A stretch of DNA of 64,000 bases from Typha latifolia (Eukaryota > Streptophyta > Magnoliopsida > Poales > Typhaceae): the NCBI GenBank assembly GCA_019914945.1, contig CM034104.1, forward strand, positions 8,062,501 through 8,126,500, read 5' to 3'. Made by a program: the position numbers and the translations under genes. How positions within the stretch are numbered: the stretch's first letter is position 1; each line of letters opens with the position of its first letter. This document shows, piece by piece, positions 21,931-33,949 of this stretch. The notes below the pieces were generated by a model, which saw only the letters and a list, made by a program, of their open reading frames with translations, did not search any database and was not told the origin of the DNA.

Positions 21931-24900
21931 CGAACTAGAAAGAATTCAATTTGCGGAGAAGTACAAATTGGAACTTGAACGTGTCAAAGACCTTTCTGAA
22001 CAACTTGACAATACAAAAAATAAAATGAAGGCTGATGAAATTGAACTAGAGCGATTGCATAAGGAAGTGACATTTCTTCAAGGGAAGAACAAACTTGATG
22101 AGATTCTAAAGGCTCATATCTCTAGAAAAGACAGGTATGATGTTGGATACACTAGTAATTCAAATAATAATAAAACTGACTTCGTTTCTGCAGGTATACA
22201 AAAAAAAGAATATCTGAAGTCATGAACCGCATTTACAAAGCAATCTTGGATGAATGCTTCTAAATTGAAAGGTGAATCTATAAACTGGTGAATCGTCAAC
22301 GGCACCAAAGGTAAACTTTAGTCACACTCCTCGACAAAATGTGAGTAGAAAAGGGTTTGTTCCGACATGCTATCATTACGGCATTCTAGGGCATATTCGA
22401 CCTCATTGCAAATTTTTGCAAAAACCTAGAACTGCTTTCATTTATGGGATGAAAACAAAGGCCATATGAGTCAAGAAAAGTGATTTGAAATGTTATGTTG
22501 TGCATACAACCTTGAAAGCTTTAAATTTTGATTTGTGGTATTTAGACAATGGCTGTTCAAGACATATGTCGGGTGACAAGTCATTATTTTCTAATCCTGA
22601 AAAACATGAAAGGGGAGTTGTGACATTCGGAGATGGTAATTCATCCAAGGTAATAGGTAAAGGAAAGGTAAGTTCTCCAGGGGTTCCTATTCTTGAAAAT
22701 GTTCTTTATGTTAAGGGCTTGAAAGTAAATCTTCTGAGTGTTAGTCAATTTTGTGATGAAGATTATGATGTAAAATTTTCCAAAAATGATTGTACTATTC
22801 TAGATCATGGTGGTAATGTTATATGTTATGGATCTAGAACATCTGATAATTGTTATGTTGTTGGAACGCCACATAAACTGAAATTTAACAGTGCCTCTTT
22901 CGACATTGCAGATCTTTGGCATCAACGTCTTGGACATGTGAATCACAAGGAATTATTTACTCTGTCAAAACAAGAAGTGGTAAGAGGAATACCTAAGATG
23001 AAAGAAATGTCAAAAAGAGTGTGCGGTTCGTGTCAAATTGGAAAATAAATTCTGATCTCACACAAGAAGGTAAATGCAGCTTCCACCGACCGTGTGCTTC
23101 AATTAGTTCACATGGACTTGATGGGTCTAACAAAAACGGAAAGTCTTGAAGGTAAATGCTATATATTCTTAATGGTCGATGATTACTCCAGATATACCTA
23201 GGTTACCTTTCTACGTGAGAAGTTTGAAACCTTTGAAGTTTTTAAATCACTATGCTTAAAATTGCAGAATGAAAAATCTACAATCCTAGTTAGGATTCGT
23301 TCTGATCATGGTAGAAAATTTGAAAATGAAAATTTTTCTATATTTTGCGATTCTCTTGGTATTCAACATGAGTTTTCAGCTCCTATAACTCCACAACAGA
23401 ATGGGATTGTTGAAAGAAAGAACCGAGTTGTGCAGAAAATGGCTAGGGTTATGCTTCACGCTAAATAGGTTACTCAAAGGTTTTGGGCGGAGGCGGTCAA
23501 TACAGTGGTACATGTGATAAATCGTGTTTATCTAAGACCAGGTACAAAAATGACTGCATATAAAATCTGGAAAGCTAAGAAACCTAGTGTTAAATATTTT
23601 CAAGTTTTTGGTAGTAAATGTTATATCTTGCGTGATCGAGAATATTTAACTAAATTTGACACTAGAAGTAGCGAAGGCATCTTTTTAGGGTATTCGAATA
23701 ATAGTAGAGCCTATAGAGTATTTAATCTTTACACTTCTACTGCTATGGAATCTGCTAATGTTATGATAGATGAATCCACGACTGATTAACTGAAGCTACT
23801 CCTATTTCTGTTTCTGCAGATACATATGACGAAGAAATAGGAAAGCAGCTTGATCTGGAAATTGAGAATCAGGACGAGGACAAAGTTGAAATGAACAAAG
23901 ATGACTGCAACGTACCGGAACCATCTGTCAGAGTGAAATCAAATCATCCACTGTCACAAGTGATCGGAGACGTGAATGAACCAATTAAGACAAGATGACA
24001 AATCCAAAGTGAGGTATCATTTACTTGTTATACATCTTCTTTTGAACCTAAAAATGTGAAGGAAGCATTGTTAGATGATTCTTGGGTTAATGCTATGCAT
24101 GAGGAATTAGAGCAATTTTCTAGGAATGATGTTTGATATTTACTTCCTAGACCTAAGAATGTGAACGTCATTGGAACAAAATAGATTTACAAGAATAAAA
24201 GTGATGAACATGGCAATATAGTTCGAAATAAAGCTAGACTCGTAGCACAGGGATATACTCAGGTTGAGGGTATAGATTTTGATGAGACATTTGCTCCTGT
24301 TGCTAGATTAGAATCTATTCGTATATTGCTTGCTATTGCTTGTCACTTAAAATTTAAATTATTTCAAATGGATGTTAAAATTGCTTTTTCTTGAATGGTA
24401 CTCTGAATGAAGATGTTTATGTGGAACAACCGAAAGGGTTCGAAGATCAAAAATTTCCTTCTCATGTGTTTAAACTGAAAAAAGGCCCTCTACGGGCTAA
24501 AACAAGCTCCAAGAGCTTGGTATGAGAAGTTGACCACTTTTTTAGTGAATGCGGGGTTCACTCGAGGTGGAGTGGACAAGACATTGTTCATTAGACGGTC
24601 GAACAAGAGTTTAGTTGTGACATAAATATATGTGGATGACATTGTCTTCGAGGCAACGAGTCAATCATTAGCTAAGGAGTTTGCAGATCTTATGCATAGT
24701 CATTTTGAGATGAGCATGATGGGTGAGTTAAAGTTCTTTTTGGGACTTCAAATTACTCAATTGGAAAGAGGGATATTTATCGCTCAAACCAAGTATGCTA
24801 AGGATTTTGTGACTAAATTCGGTTTAAAAAATGCAAAACATGATAGAACTCCTATGAGTGCAACTACCAAACTAGGTAAGGATATTTCAGGAAAAAGTAT

Positions 24901-25530
24901 TGATCAGACACTATATAGAAGCATGATTGGTAGTCTTTTGTACTTAACCGCTAGTAGACCAGATATTGCATTTTGTGTCGGTGTGTGTGCTAGATTTTAG
25001 TCTGAACCTAAGGAGACACATTTGTTTGCTATGAAACGTATCATAAAATATGTCGGTGGCACAGTTGACTTAGGTATCTAGTTTACATATGACTCAGGAG
25101 CTATCATATCTGGATATACGGATTCTAATTGGGCAGGTTCATGTGATGATAGAAAAAGTACCTCAGGTGGATGTTTTTATATTGGAAACAATTTGGTTGC
25201 CTAGCACAGTAAGAAACAAAACTCGATATCTTTATCTACTACGGAGGCCGAGTACATTGCAGCAGGAAGTTGTTGTTCTCAGTTACTATAGATAAAACAA
25301 ATGGTCAAAGATTACGGCATTGAACAAGATACTATGGTGCTTTATTGTGACAACATGAGTGCTATTAATATATCAAAAAATCCTGTTCAACACTCGCATA
25401 CAAAACATATACGCGAGTTAGTTGAAGACAAAACAATAGCACTAGAACATGTTGAGACAGAGAAACAGTTGGGTGATCTATTTACAAAACTTTGGATTTA
25501 CAGAGATTTGAGTATCTTCGTACTTCTTTA
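21931..25530 (+). pseudogene. S3 gag-pol pseudogene (protease, integrase, RT, RNase H)
   Basis: In order: coiled-coil part of Gag (21940-22120); second CCHC knuckle CYHYGILGHIRPHC with Cys-to-Tyr (about 22370-22411); protease WYLDNGCSRHMSGD (22537 on; DNG instead of DSG); pre-integrase zinc region LWHQRLGHVNHKEL ... CGSCQIG; integrase core with HMDLMG, RSDHGRKFEN and NGIVERKN supplying D, D and E (23100-23470); RT with [17 protein letters not shown] and YVDDIVFE (24180-24680); and RNase H with YTDSNWAG, ATEAEY-like and YCDNMSAI (25110-25400). There are more than ten stops and frameshifts near 23785, 24390 and 24481. HIDIRHHF is deleted. Not functional. Confidence 0.9.
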
Positions 25531-26352
25531 GGGATTTGTGCTTTAGATTGAATTTTTTTGGTTTGGTTTGCGTGTTTCTTTTTTATTATTTCTTTTCGTT
25601 TATTTTTAGGATTTCTTTACTCTGAACTTTTCTTTGGTTTTAGTTTCAGATTTATCACGAGTTTTTGTCATAAAAAAAAATTTGGATGCACTCCTAGATT
25701 CAATAATATACTCTTGACATATAAATATGATTTTTCTCTTGATTATGAGTTATGATAGTCAATTTTGTCATCTTGTAGTATATTGTATCATTTCTGATTT
25801 GTTCACTCTCTCGACTTCTATGATAATTAAACTAAATTTAATGCACTCATAATGTGTGTATATTCTTGAGTGAGCATGACATCATGAAATTTTTTTTAAA
25901 TAGCTCACTATTGACGTTGATTTGCACAGTTTGACCTCATGCTTAGTCATCACAAATGTGTTCATAAAAGATCAATGTAAAGGGCTACAATGAGTTTGTG
26001 TGAAAGCCATCTTGTTTAGAGTCCAGTTTGACTCAGTACATTGCTTGCAAATTAAATAAATTTTTTTGATGTTTGTGAATATCTTCTTGCACATTGTTTG
26101 ATATGTACTACAAGAAAAGGGCTATCTACTCATGTGTGAAAACCATCATTGCACCTATATGGTTTATGTATATAAAAAAAAATAATACAGGAAAAATTCC
26201 TGTTCGGTTATGGAGAATAAGTCGAAAAGTGCAAATTTAAATACCAAGTTGATTTGACTACTATGTTGTATCATTGTTTAAATAGGAAAGGTTATTTAAG
26301 AAGAATGTTTCATGTTATCTATGCTCACCTTACATATGCATATGATCATAAT
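25531..26352 (+). other. S3 3' untranslated region
   Basis: Non-coding, T-rich, collinear with 60488-61280 of S5. It ends before the ORF2 leader. Confidence 0.8.
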
Positions 26353-26374
26353 GCTTGATTGATCATAACAATAT
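26353..26374 (-). repeat. Short inverted S-family piece at a recombination junction
   Basis: CTTGATTGATCATAACAATA reads in the orientation of the minus-strand copies S2 and S4, although it follows plus-strand S3. Confidence 0.6.
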
Positions 26375-26627
26375 GCACATACAGGGAATGCCTTTTGTGT
26401 GTTCGAATGCGATCGGGCACGTTCCAACACGATCGGTGGGAATCCTCTAGAATTAGAGCTATTTATTACAGTTCGAATCTACGAAGGGCATAAATGCAAA
26501 AAAAATGTAGATTAGGGAGTTTGAATCCCAATTGTAGTTTGAATCTGCCGAATATTTTCCCTCGGTTGTGCGGACTATTTCTTGCAATAAATTCATATCT
26601 TAAAGGAATTGTTCCGTAACCCTATCA
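26375..26627 (+). repeat. G1 5' LTR remnant
   Basis: It matches 50822-51455 with a large internal gap: GAATGCCTTTTGTG, CGATCGGGCACG and CTAGAATTAG, then GTGCGGACTATTTC to the end CCCTATCA. Only the last ~250 bp of sequence is present. Confidence 0.8.
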
Positions 26628-26628
26628 T

Positions 26629-26640
26629 TAGTATCAGAGC
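26629..26640 (+). other. G1 primer binding site
   Basis: TAGTATCAGAGC, one base off the initiator-Met complement, one base after the LTR end at 26627. Confidence 0.85.
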
Positions 26641-26664
26641 CAGACGAACCTCAAACCTCCATTA

Positions 26665-27070
26665 ATGGTGGAAATAATGAAGATTACATCAACAAGGAGA
26701 CCAATAAAGAGCACACTGACAATGGGAGACTCAATCCACGATAACCCAAACCATGAGGTTGATTCCCTTGGAGCAACCACAGCAAGATCAAGTCAACCAA
26801 CGTCTTTGGGTGTGAACATGGGCTTGTCGAATAAACTTAGGGGCATGTTCCAAACATTGCTGCATAGAGTTAATACAATGCAGAATGATCATAATGCTTT
26901 AAAGGAATATGTCATGAACCGATTGGCTTCGTCATCTCCTCGATGAAGATCGGTGCCTCAAGAAGGACCAGCGGTGGGACCACATCGAACTGATACCCCA
27001 CAGGTCCAAGTGCGATATGTGAGTATCAATGATCCCCTTTTATCTATGCCTACACATCATCCCCCACCTC
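26665..27070 (+). pseudogene. G1 gag N-terminal segment
   Basis: MVEIMKITSTRRPIK runs to LASSSPR followed by TGA (26944-26946), then continues in frame to HHPPPPI. It is collinear with 1818-2215 and 51510-51671. It is cut by the solo LTR at 27076 and resumes at 28190. This is the poorly conserved N-terminal region; no known domain is seen. Confidence 0.75.
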
Positions 27071-27075
27071 CGATA

Positions 27076-28189
27076 TGATACGATCACGAATCGGGGTGTC
27101 CGTAGAATGTATCGAATCCAATCGTCGGTTCTTGGATATGGTGGATGATTGGTTAGATGGAGGATTATTATGGAGGATTAATGACGAATGATGGAGATGG
27201 AATGGCTATGAATGGGATAGATGAAATATGATGGAAGGGAATCGGGAAGATATGGAAGGATATTAAAGAAAGTATAGGAAAGAATTTGAAATAGATGTTA
27301 CTTGAGGTCTAATTTGGATCTAAATATAGTCATATCTTCCAAACTGATTTACCGATGATCTGACCATTGGATACATATCAAATTTGGATGGAAGATAGAT
27401 CTTTGAGTCAACTTTCCGAAATGGGGTCGTGGGATCTAGGGTGATATGTGGATTTCTAGATATCAAGGATTTACCAAATACTCCACTGGAATCGAATATA
27501 TCTAAAGGTGGATATTTTGAGATAAATTATGATTGATCTAACCGTCCAAAAGATCTGATATTCTAGATTGTTCCTCTAGAAGTCAGGGATCCAATGAAAT
27601 TGAAATTAGGTCGATCGTATGAGTAGATCAAGAGTTATTGTGAAAATATTGACCGAAGGTCAGATGGTTGCGAAATGGACATGAAAGGTGGAACCTACAT
27701 ATCGACGGGATGGAGGCTGTCGATTGATGGTGGAAAGCCTATGGGCATGGGGAAGACCTTAGGATGTGGAGGAGATGAATGAGATTGTGTGGGCTAGATC
27801 GGGGTGCTACGCAAGGCAGAGAAGATAAAGGAGAAGGGAGTCAGCTCTCAAAGTCAAGAGGGAACGACTAGTCGAATATGGGGAAGAAGGACATAACCAT
27901 GATGAGTCAAGCCCTAGACTGATAGAAGAGGGAGAAGTGGGCTCAAACTAGAAGTTTCATAATAATTCATCCATGATACTCAAGTGAAGATCAGCCCTCC
28001 TATTTATAAGAGGGAGATACAAGTGGGCTTAGCCCATTACCCAATATGGGACAAAACTAAAGCAAATGCAATAAGTAAATAAGCAAATAGAGTGGATAAC
28101 TATATTGAGCCCAGCCCAATACCCTTTGAGTGGACCAATTGGCCTAAAGCCCATCTTCTAAACTGACCCAGCTCACCCGGATCATATCA
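27076..28189 (-). repeat. Solo LTR inserted in G1 gag (1114 bp)
   Basis: Plus-strand ends are TGATACGATCACGAATCGG and GGATCATATCA; the reverse complement resembles the G2 LTR termini. Flanks CGATA (27071-27075) and CAAAA (28190-28194) look like a decayed 5-bp target duplication, since the undisturbed copy at about 2223-2240 reads CCTCCGATACACAACCCGAG. No PBS or coding sequence accompanies it, so it is a solo LTR, probably left by LTR-LTR recombination. Confidence 0.8.
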
Positions 28190-28212
28190 CAAAACAAAAC
28201 CCAAGACCGACG

Positions 28213-28995
28213 GTGGTGGAACCTGAGAGGCGTGCGGCACCAATGCATTTCGTCGATGAGGAGGATTGGCACTTTGAGGATGAGGTTGATCTCTTTGGAG
28301 ATGGTGATGGACGTGCTCGAGGATTTAGAGAAGGAGATCAACATGCAGAACGGTTTAGACCTGAACCAAGGATCTTCGCAAACCCAACAATACTATTCGA
28401 GGGAGAACAGCACGCTTGTACTTTCCAAAATTCCAAGACGGTGATCCAACAGATTGGGTGTTTTAAGTTAAACAATACTTTGATTGTCAAGGGACAGCGG
28501 AGGATGCAAAGATCCAGATGGCAAGCTTTCACCTCCAGGGAACGGGCAATGCATTGCTATCAATCGATTATTTGTGGTGGAGGATTTACTAGTTGGGCTG
28601 ACTTTTGTAGAAGGATTACACGCAGATTTGGGACAGCGGCATATAAAGATTTTGCTACCACATTAAGTAAGATGGCTCAGAGGATGACCGTATTGGAGTA
28701 CCAAGCAGAATTTGAAAGAGTTAGTAGTCATTGTGAGCAACCTTGGCCTAAACCGATATTGATGAGCACATTCATTTCAGGCCTACGAGAGGAGATACAG
28801 GCGGATGTTTTTATTCTTTGTCCTACCACTCTTGAGAAGGACTTTCAGAAGGCCGTGAGGATGGAGCTAAAGCATAAGGCTCTCAAGATGGCAGCTAGAA
28901 TAAGTTGGGGCAACCGAGATAGGCGGTTTGCACATAGAACGCCGACTAGAAATTCTGCGGGTTCAAAGACAGCGACTACTAGTACTAGGCCATGA
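28213..28995 (+). CDS. G1 Gag, central part (Retrotrans_gag), 260 aa
   Basis: This is the best preserved gag of the family. After EPERRAAPMHFVDEEDWHFE come GGFTSWADFCRRITRRFGTA, YQAEFERVSSHCEQ and MSTFISGLREEIQADV, the conserved core of gypsy Gag, which makes the capsid. The region 28400-28560 is partly out of frame (KTVIQQIGCFKLNNTL where FYGSDPTDWVFQVDQYF is expected), so two compensating indels are likely. It ends at a TGA before the knuckle, which is encoded from 29068. Confidence 0.8.
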   Translation: MVEPERRAAPMHFVDEEDWHFEDEVDLFGDGDGRARGFREGDQHAERFRPEPRIFANPTILFEGEQHACTFQNSKTVIQQIGCFKLNNTLIVKGQRRMQRSRWQAFTSRERAMHCYQSIICGGGFTSWADFCRRITRRFGTAAYKDFATTLSKMAQRMTVLEYQAEFERVSSHCEQPWPKPILMSTFISGLREEIQADVFILCPTTLEKDFQKAVRMELKHKALKMAARISWGNRDRRFAHRTPTRNSAGSKTATTSTRP

Positions 28996-29067
28996 CCATT
29001 TTTGAGACCTTCTTCCAATATTAGAGGAGGCACAAGAGCCTCCATTCAAACTCTCACACCTACCTAG

Positions 29068-29722
29068 ATGGATGAGCGAAGAGCAAAGGGCCTTTGCTTT
29101 CGATGCGATAAACGTTTCACCTCCAGTCATCGATGTTCCAAACTGATCGGGAGTGTCATGCGCATTGACGGTCTCGAGGAGGATGATGAGGTTGTTGGTG
29201 ATGGAGAGTGTTCGGAGGAGGTCGATGAGAAGGCCGTTGAGCAGGGCGTGGAGGAAGATATCCAAGTTGAAATATCGATGTATGCATATTCGGGTACTTT
29301 CGCGTCGAGGACATTGTGGGTAGATAGACTCGTTAGAAAGCATTGTGTGTATATCCTCATCGATTTGGAGAGTACACACAAACTTTCTAGATGAGAGGTT
29401 AGTGAGGAGATTGGGCTTGGATCCTGAACTAACCAGGGGGTTTGACAGTGCTATTGGAGATAGCACAAAGTTTAAGGTGGAGAGGTTGTGTCGCCGAGTC
29501 GGTATATGGGTGCAAGGACATGATATTATTGTGGACTTATGTCCATTGGCGCTGCGAGGAGTGGACATTGTCCTAGGCACACAATGGTTACAAAGCTTGG
29601 AACCCGTCACTTTTGATTTTCGGAGCATGTGGATGAAATTTAAGCTAGGAAACAAAGATGTGCGGCTTGATGGCGTTCGATCTCCGCCAATTCCTACGAT
29701 GCAACCGATGGTGGGGCTGTGA
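29068..29722 (+). pseudogene. G1 zinc knuckle and aspartic protease (frameshifted)
   Basis: MDERRAKGLCFRCDKRFTSS followed by HRC gives a CX2CX7HXC knuckle at 29092-29133. An acidic linker leads to ILIDLESTHK, where the active-site triad reads DLE. A frameshift near 29380 then moves the frame to 29345-29722, with FLDERLVRRLGLDPELTRGF and LRGVDIVLGTQWLQSL, the conserved C-terminal protease block. The TGA at 29720 precedes RT by about 60 bp. Inactive as a protease. Confidence 0.85.
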
Positions 29723-29779
29723 TGTGCGAGTGATTTGGCCTATCTTCTTTAGTTAGAACTAGCAGGAGATGAGCCTCAA

Positions 29780-30678
29780 ATGAGTCTTAACACTACCATG
29801 GAGTTGTCTCATTTATTAGACAAATTTCCTCTACTATTTGAGGAACCAAAGGAGTTGCCACCAAGAACGGCGAACCATCGCATAAAGATTGTGCCTGGGG
29901 CTGCACCGGCGAATGTGAGGCCATATCGGTATCCACATGTGCAAAAAGAAGTGATCTCCAAGATGGTAGCCAAGATGTTGGAGCAAGACCCCATTCAACC
30001 AAGTCATAGCTCATACTCTTCGCCCGTGCTATTGGTGCGAAAAAAGGACGGGACATGGTATTTTTGTTTTGACTATTGGGCACTAAACGCTATTGCCGTC
30101 AAGGATCGGTATCCCATTCTGGTCATAGAGGAGCTATTGGACGAGCTTGCAGGGGCGACCATATTTAGCAAGCTTGACTTGAGGGCCAGTATCATCAAAT
30201 TAGAATTCACCTGCCGGATGTGCACAAAATTGCATTTCAGACTCTGGACGCGTATTACGAGTTCTGGGTGATGCCTTTTGATCTTACCAATACTCCAGCT
30301 ACTTTTCAAGGCCTCATAAATAATATTTTTCAGCCTTTATTGCGAAGGTATGTTTTGGTATTCTTTAACGACATTTTGGTGTATAGCAGGACTGAATTGT
30401 TCATTGGTAGCATTTGGAGGATGTGCTGAATTTGTTGAAGCAAAACCAGCTGAAGATCAAGAAGTGCAAGTGGAGTATTTAGGCCACATCATCTTAGCGG
30501 AAGGTGTAGCGGCGAATCCTCAAAAGGTGGCATGCATGACCGCTTGGCCTATTCCTACTACCACCACTAGATTGCGAGGATTTTTGGGGCTGACTAGATA
30601 TTATCGTTGCTTCATCGTCGGGTATGGCAAGATCGCTCCTACTCTCACTTCTTTGTTGAAGGACTTTTTTAGCTAGAC
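29780..30678 (+). pseudogene. G1 reverse transcriptase (broken)
   Basis: In order: HRIKIVPGAAPANVRPYRYP, SSYSSPVLLVRKKDGTWYF, RYPILVIEELLDELAGATIF and FSKLDLRA with the first catalytic Asp. A frameshift at about 30190 follows, then [20 protein letters not shown] and [12 protein letters not shown] at 30340-30380, where the first Asp of FFDD is Asn. Another frame break leads to [13 protein letters not shown] and [12 protein letters not shown]. This is the RT palm and fingers of Ty3/gypsy. Loss of the catalytic Asp and two frameshifts make it dead. Confidence 0.9.
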
Positions 30679-31315
30679 AGATGAAGCCACTACAGCCTTT
30701 GAAAAACTAAAAACAGCAATGACAATGGCGCCCGTTCTACCTCTACCAGACTTCACCAAAGAGTTCATTGTGGAATGTGATACGCTGGGAGTTGGCATAG
30801 GAGCGGTACTAATGCAAGGAGGACGTCCCATTTTCTTTCTTAGCAAAGCTTTATCATAAACATCTCAGCAATTATCGACTTACGAGAGAGAGATGTTGGC
30901 AATTCTGCATGCGGTGACAAAGTGGAGGCCTTATTTGATTAGTAGGCGATTCATTATCCGAACCGATCAAAGGAGCCTTTCATATATTATGGGACAGCGT
31001 ATTTACACTTCGGCACAAGAGAGATGGGTTACAAAATTACTGGGGTATGACTATGAAATTTAATACAAGAAGGGAACGGAAAATAAAGCGGCGGATGCAC
31101 TATCGCGCCAACCCGATACTGCTGAGCTCGCAGCAAATTCTTCTCCTACCTTTCCCTTCCTTGACGAGCTGAGGTATGCATGTACATCTGAACCAGATGT
31201 TTTGAGATTGTTACAGGAGGTGATGGATGATTCGGAGTGCCATCTAGAGTTGGAGAATTGAAGCGGTTTGTTGCTGGACCGCGAACACATTAGGGTACTT
31301 ACAAATTATGGATTC
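30679..31315 (+). pseudogene. G1 RNase H (broken)
   Basis: It encodes EATTAFEKLKTAM, EFIVECDTLGVGIGAVLMQG, STYEREMLAILHAVTKW and RTDQRSLSYI, then a TAA or TAG at three positions, and NKAADALSRQPD. This is the gypsy RNase H arrangement after RT. It ends at about 31315, inside the link to integrase, where an antisense G2 LTR fragment begins. Confidence 0.85.
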
Positions 31316-31660
31316 TATGGTTGCCATCCAAATCTTTAGAGGCTAACCGAACAATTCAAAAATGGCAATTATTAGCCCTAAAATAGTAGATTTTTGTCGA
31401 TCACGTTCGAGCACACCCGACCGCATTCGAACGCACACTTTGCATTCTCTGTATTTGCGAACCTGATGTAGGAGTTCACAACCGCATTCGAACGCACTCC
31501 ATCTGCGTTCGAACGCGCATTTTGTGTTCTCTATTTTTGCGAACCCGATGTAGGCATTCACAAGCGCGTTGGAATGTACTCAATCTGCGTTCGAACATGA
31601 CATACAGAAAACTTATTTTTCTATGAAATAAACACTAAAATAAGAATAAAAGACACCCAT
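31316..31660 (-). repeat. G2 LTR fragment, antisense
   Basis: TCTATGGTTGCCATCC, AGAGGCTAACCGAACAATTC and CAGAAAACTTATTTTT are reverse complements of the G2 LTR (compare 39960-40015 and 40590-40640). It holds several GTTCGAAC-type palindromes. Confidence 0.75.
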
Positions 31661-33748
31661 AATATGACACTGAAACTCTAAACACGTGCATGGCACGAGC
31701 CCACACGGCACGTAACACCTGACCATTCGGTTAGATACTGACAATCAAATAAACCTGTAGTAACATCATGATTTTATTCACAACATTTAAACTAAGAATA
31801 ACACAAGTCTAACTGTCAACAGCATACAAATAACCCTATATGGGCCCCACACAGACCACAACACATCATCAAGAGCTTTTCACAACTACATATACACAAC
31901 AGTGGTATATACGTAATTATACAAGTACAATATCACCTACTAAAATATAAGACAATAATAAAGATACACTTTGGAGGATGTCAACTATTACATCAGATAA
32001 GATAACTCTTCTAACGTATAACAAGAACCACACTCTACTCCTCACCTGGGTTTTTGGAAAGGAGGAAACAAAAGGCTCAGAGCATACTCTGTCATCCGCA
32101 AGGAGTATCTCAAATATAATCATACCCTGCCATCTGCTAAGGGTATCAACATCCATCTAGACCGGGCACCCTTCTAGCTGATAGAAATCTCGTGAGGATA
32201 ACTCGCCACATATGCCCTCGCGAACAGCATGTGACCGAATGTCTGCTGCGCACAGACTAACGACCTCAGACGTAAGGCCAATAGGATCGCGACTATGTCG
32301 AGCGATCAATCATCCACCAAGCACGTCCTAACCCTCGCGCCCACTATGGTATCCTCACGCTTTCTATCAACTATCCTATTAATCACATTTCATGCTTTCC
32401 TTCTAAATGACAGATCAAATGTATATATCTAGTATGATAACAAGTCAATGCATAACAGGAATTTAGGTGGAATAGGAATCAAGAGAAAATGATGCAATGT
32501 AGTCTCCAACTATATCGTCAACACATGCATACTCATGCTAATCTATTACATGCATACTCATGCTACAGATCAATTTGGTAAACAATCATAACAGTAGAAT
32601 CATCTCTAATCATCTATATATATATCACCAATGTACTCATATCCCAAATCAGCATAATCGAATGCATGATAAAATATGCTCGACTATAATCATCTCTAGA
32701 TAAAATCATATAATCATGCTGGAGGCCAAAACATGCATGTACATAAATATATAATATAACATAATTTGAGAGAGGCGTCTAAGGGATAAGACTAATCACC
32801 CCACTGCAAATACCAAATCACCACTCGTTCACGCTGCTATGATAACTATCAAGCCTCGATAGCTAGGTCTATAGGGTCTTGAACAGGGGGGTCGGGATCT
32901 GAAATTATTTATAACAAATATGTCAGTTTTTCTATTAATTAAAATTAACCCGACAAAAGGATAGTTTTTAGTTGTAATTATGTACTCTTCAATTCTATAT
33001 TTGTTTTTGTTATTTATTAATCATAATTATAATATTTAATAGTGTATTTAAAATATATTTTATCAGTCTATTATTCTCTTTGATAATTAAGAAAATAAGA
33101 ATTAAGTTACTGTAATTAATTACGTAAGAATATACGTACATAACCCTAATAATTTCTATTACCTACTTAGGATTAAAATAGTAATTTATATTGCAGGTAT
33201 TTTTGCTAAACATGATATAATTAGAACTATATACTAACTATGATATAATTATATTTAATTTTTATAACCTAAATACATTAAATTAACTAAGCTAAACTAA
33301 TTGTGCATATATATATATATATAGTGCTGGGCTCAGCCTAGCACCATGCACAGCAAGGCGCTGGGCTCGGCCCAGCGCCCCTTGTAGGGTGCAGCCAAGG
33401 AGAGAAGGGAAGAAGGAGGAGGAGAGAAAGAAGAAAGAGAAGAATAAGAAGGAGAAGAAGAAGAAAGAAGAAGAAGAAGGTTGGGCCATGGGGGAGGGGT
33501 GCGGCCGCTGGTGGCCACTCAGCGGTCGGCCTCTCGCCGACGGCTCAATCCTCTAGCAATCCGAGAGAAAGCCGACAAAGAGAGAAAGAGAGATAGAGAG
33601 AGAGGTAGAAAGAGAGATAAAGAGAGAAAGAGAGAAAGAGAAGGAGGGAAGCTCACCGGCGCTAGTGGAGGTAGTGGCGGCAGCGGGTAGAGAGAGAGAA
33701 GGGGTGTTTGAGAGAGAGAGAGAAAGAGAGGAAGATGAGAATGAATCC

Positions 33749-33784
<36 letters not shown>

Positions 33785-33840
33785 AGCGGTGGGGAGGGGG
33801 CTGCGGTGGTGGCGGCAGGGGCTCACCGCATGCCTAGCTG
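31661..33840 (-). repeat. T4: T-family LTR, rearranged ends
   Basis: The left end (CACGTGCATGGCACG) is degraded. The stretch 32060-32770 is closely collinear with T3 19160-19860 (CGTGAGGATAACTCGCCAC, GCAATGTAGTCTCCAAC). An AT-rich part and the GGGCTCGGCCCAGC plus GA-rich block follow (33330-33790). The terminal inverted repeat and GTTACA end are missing. It interrupts G1 between RNase H and integrase. Non-coding. Confidence 0.7.
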
Positions 33841-33945
33841 ATGTGACCCAGCCCGAGCGCATGTGTTGGGCTAGTCTAGACTGGGTTTGGGCCCAGCCGG
33901 GGCCGTGTGCCGAGCTAGTCTAGGTGTGGCCCAGTCCAAGCATAC
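33841..33945 (+). repeat. GC-rich fragment matching the 48800-49290 repeat
   Basis: TGTGACCCAGCCCGAGC, GTGTTGGGCTAGTCTAG and GTGTGGCCCAGTCCAAGC match 49050-49125 closely. It lies between T4 and G1 integrase. Confidence 0.7.
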
Positions 33946-33949
33946 GTTC

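Larger units (their letters stand above)
21931..26352 (+). mobile_element. S3: Sirevirus-like internal region without LTRs
   Basis: It runs from the Gag helical region (RIQFAEKYKLELERV) through protease, integrase, RT and RNase H into the 3' UTR. The left junction (TCATAGAATCGAACTAGAAAG) joins G1 RT. On the right it ends in a short inverted S piece (26353-26374) and then a G1 LTR. It is the only copy here that still has the integrase region, though riddled with stops. Confidence 0.85.
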
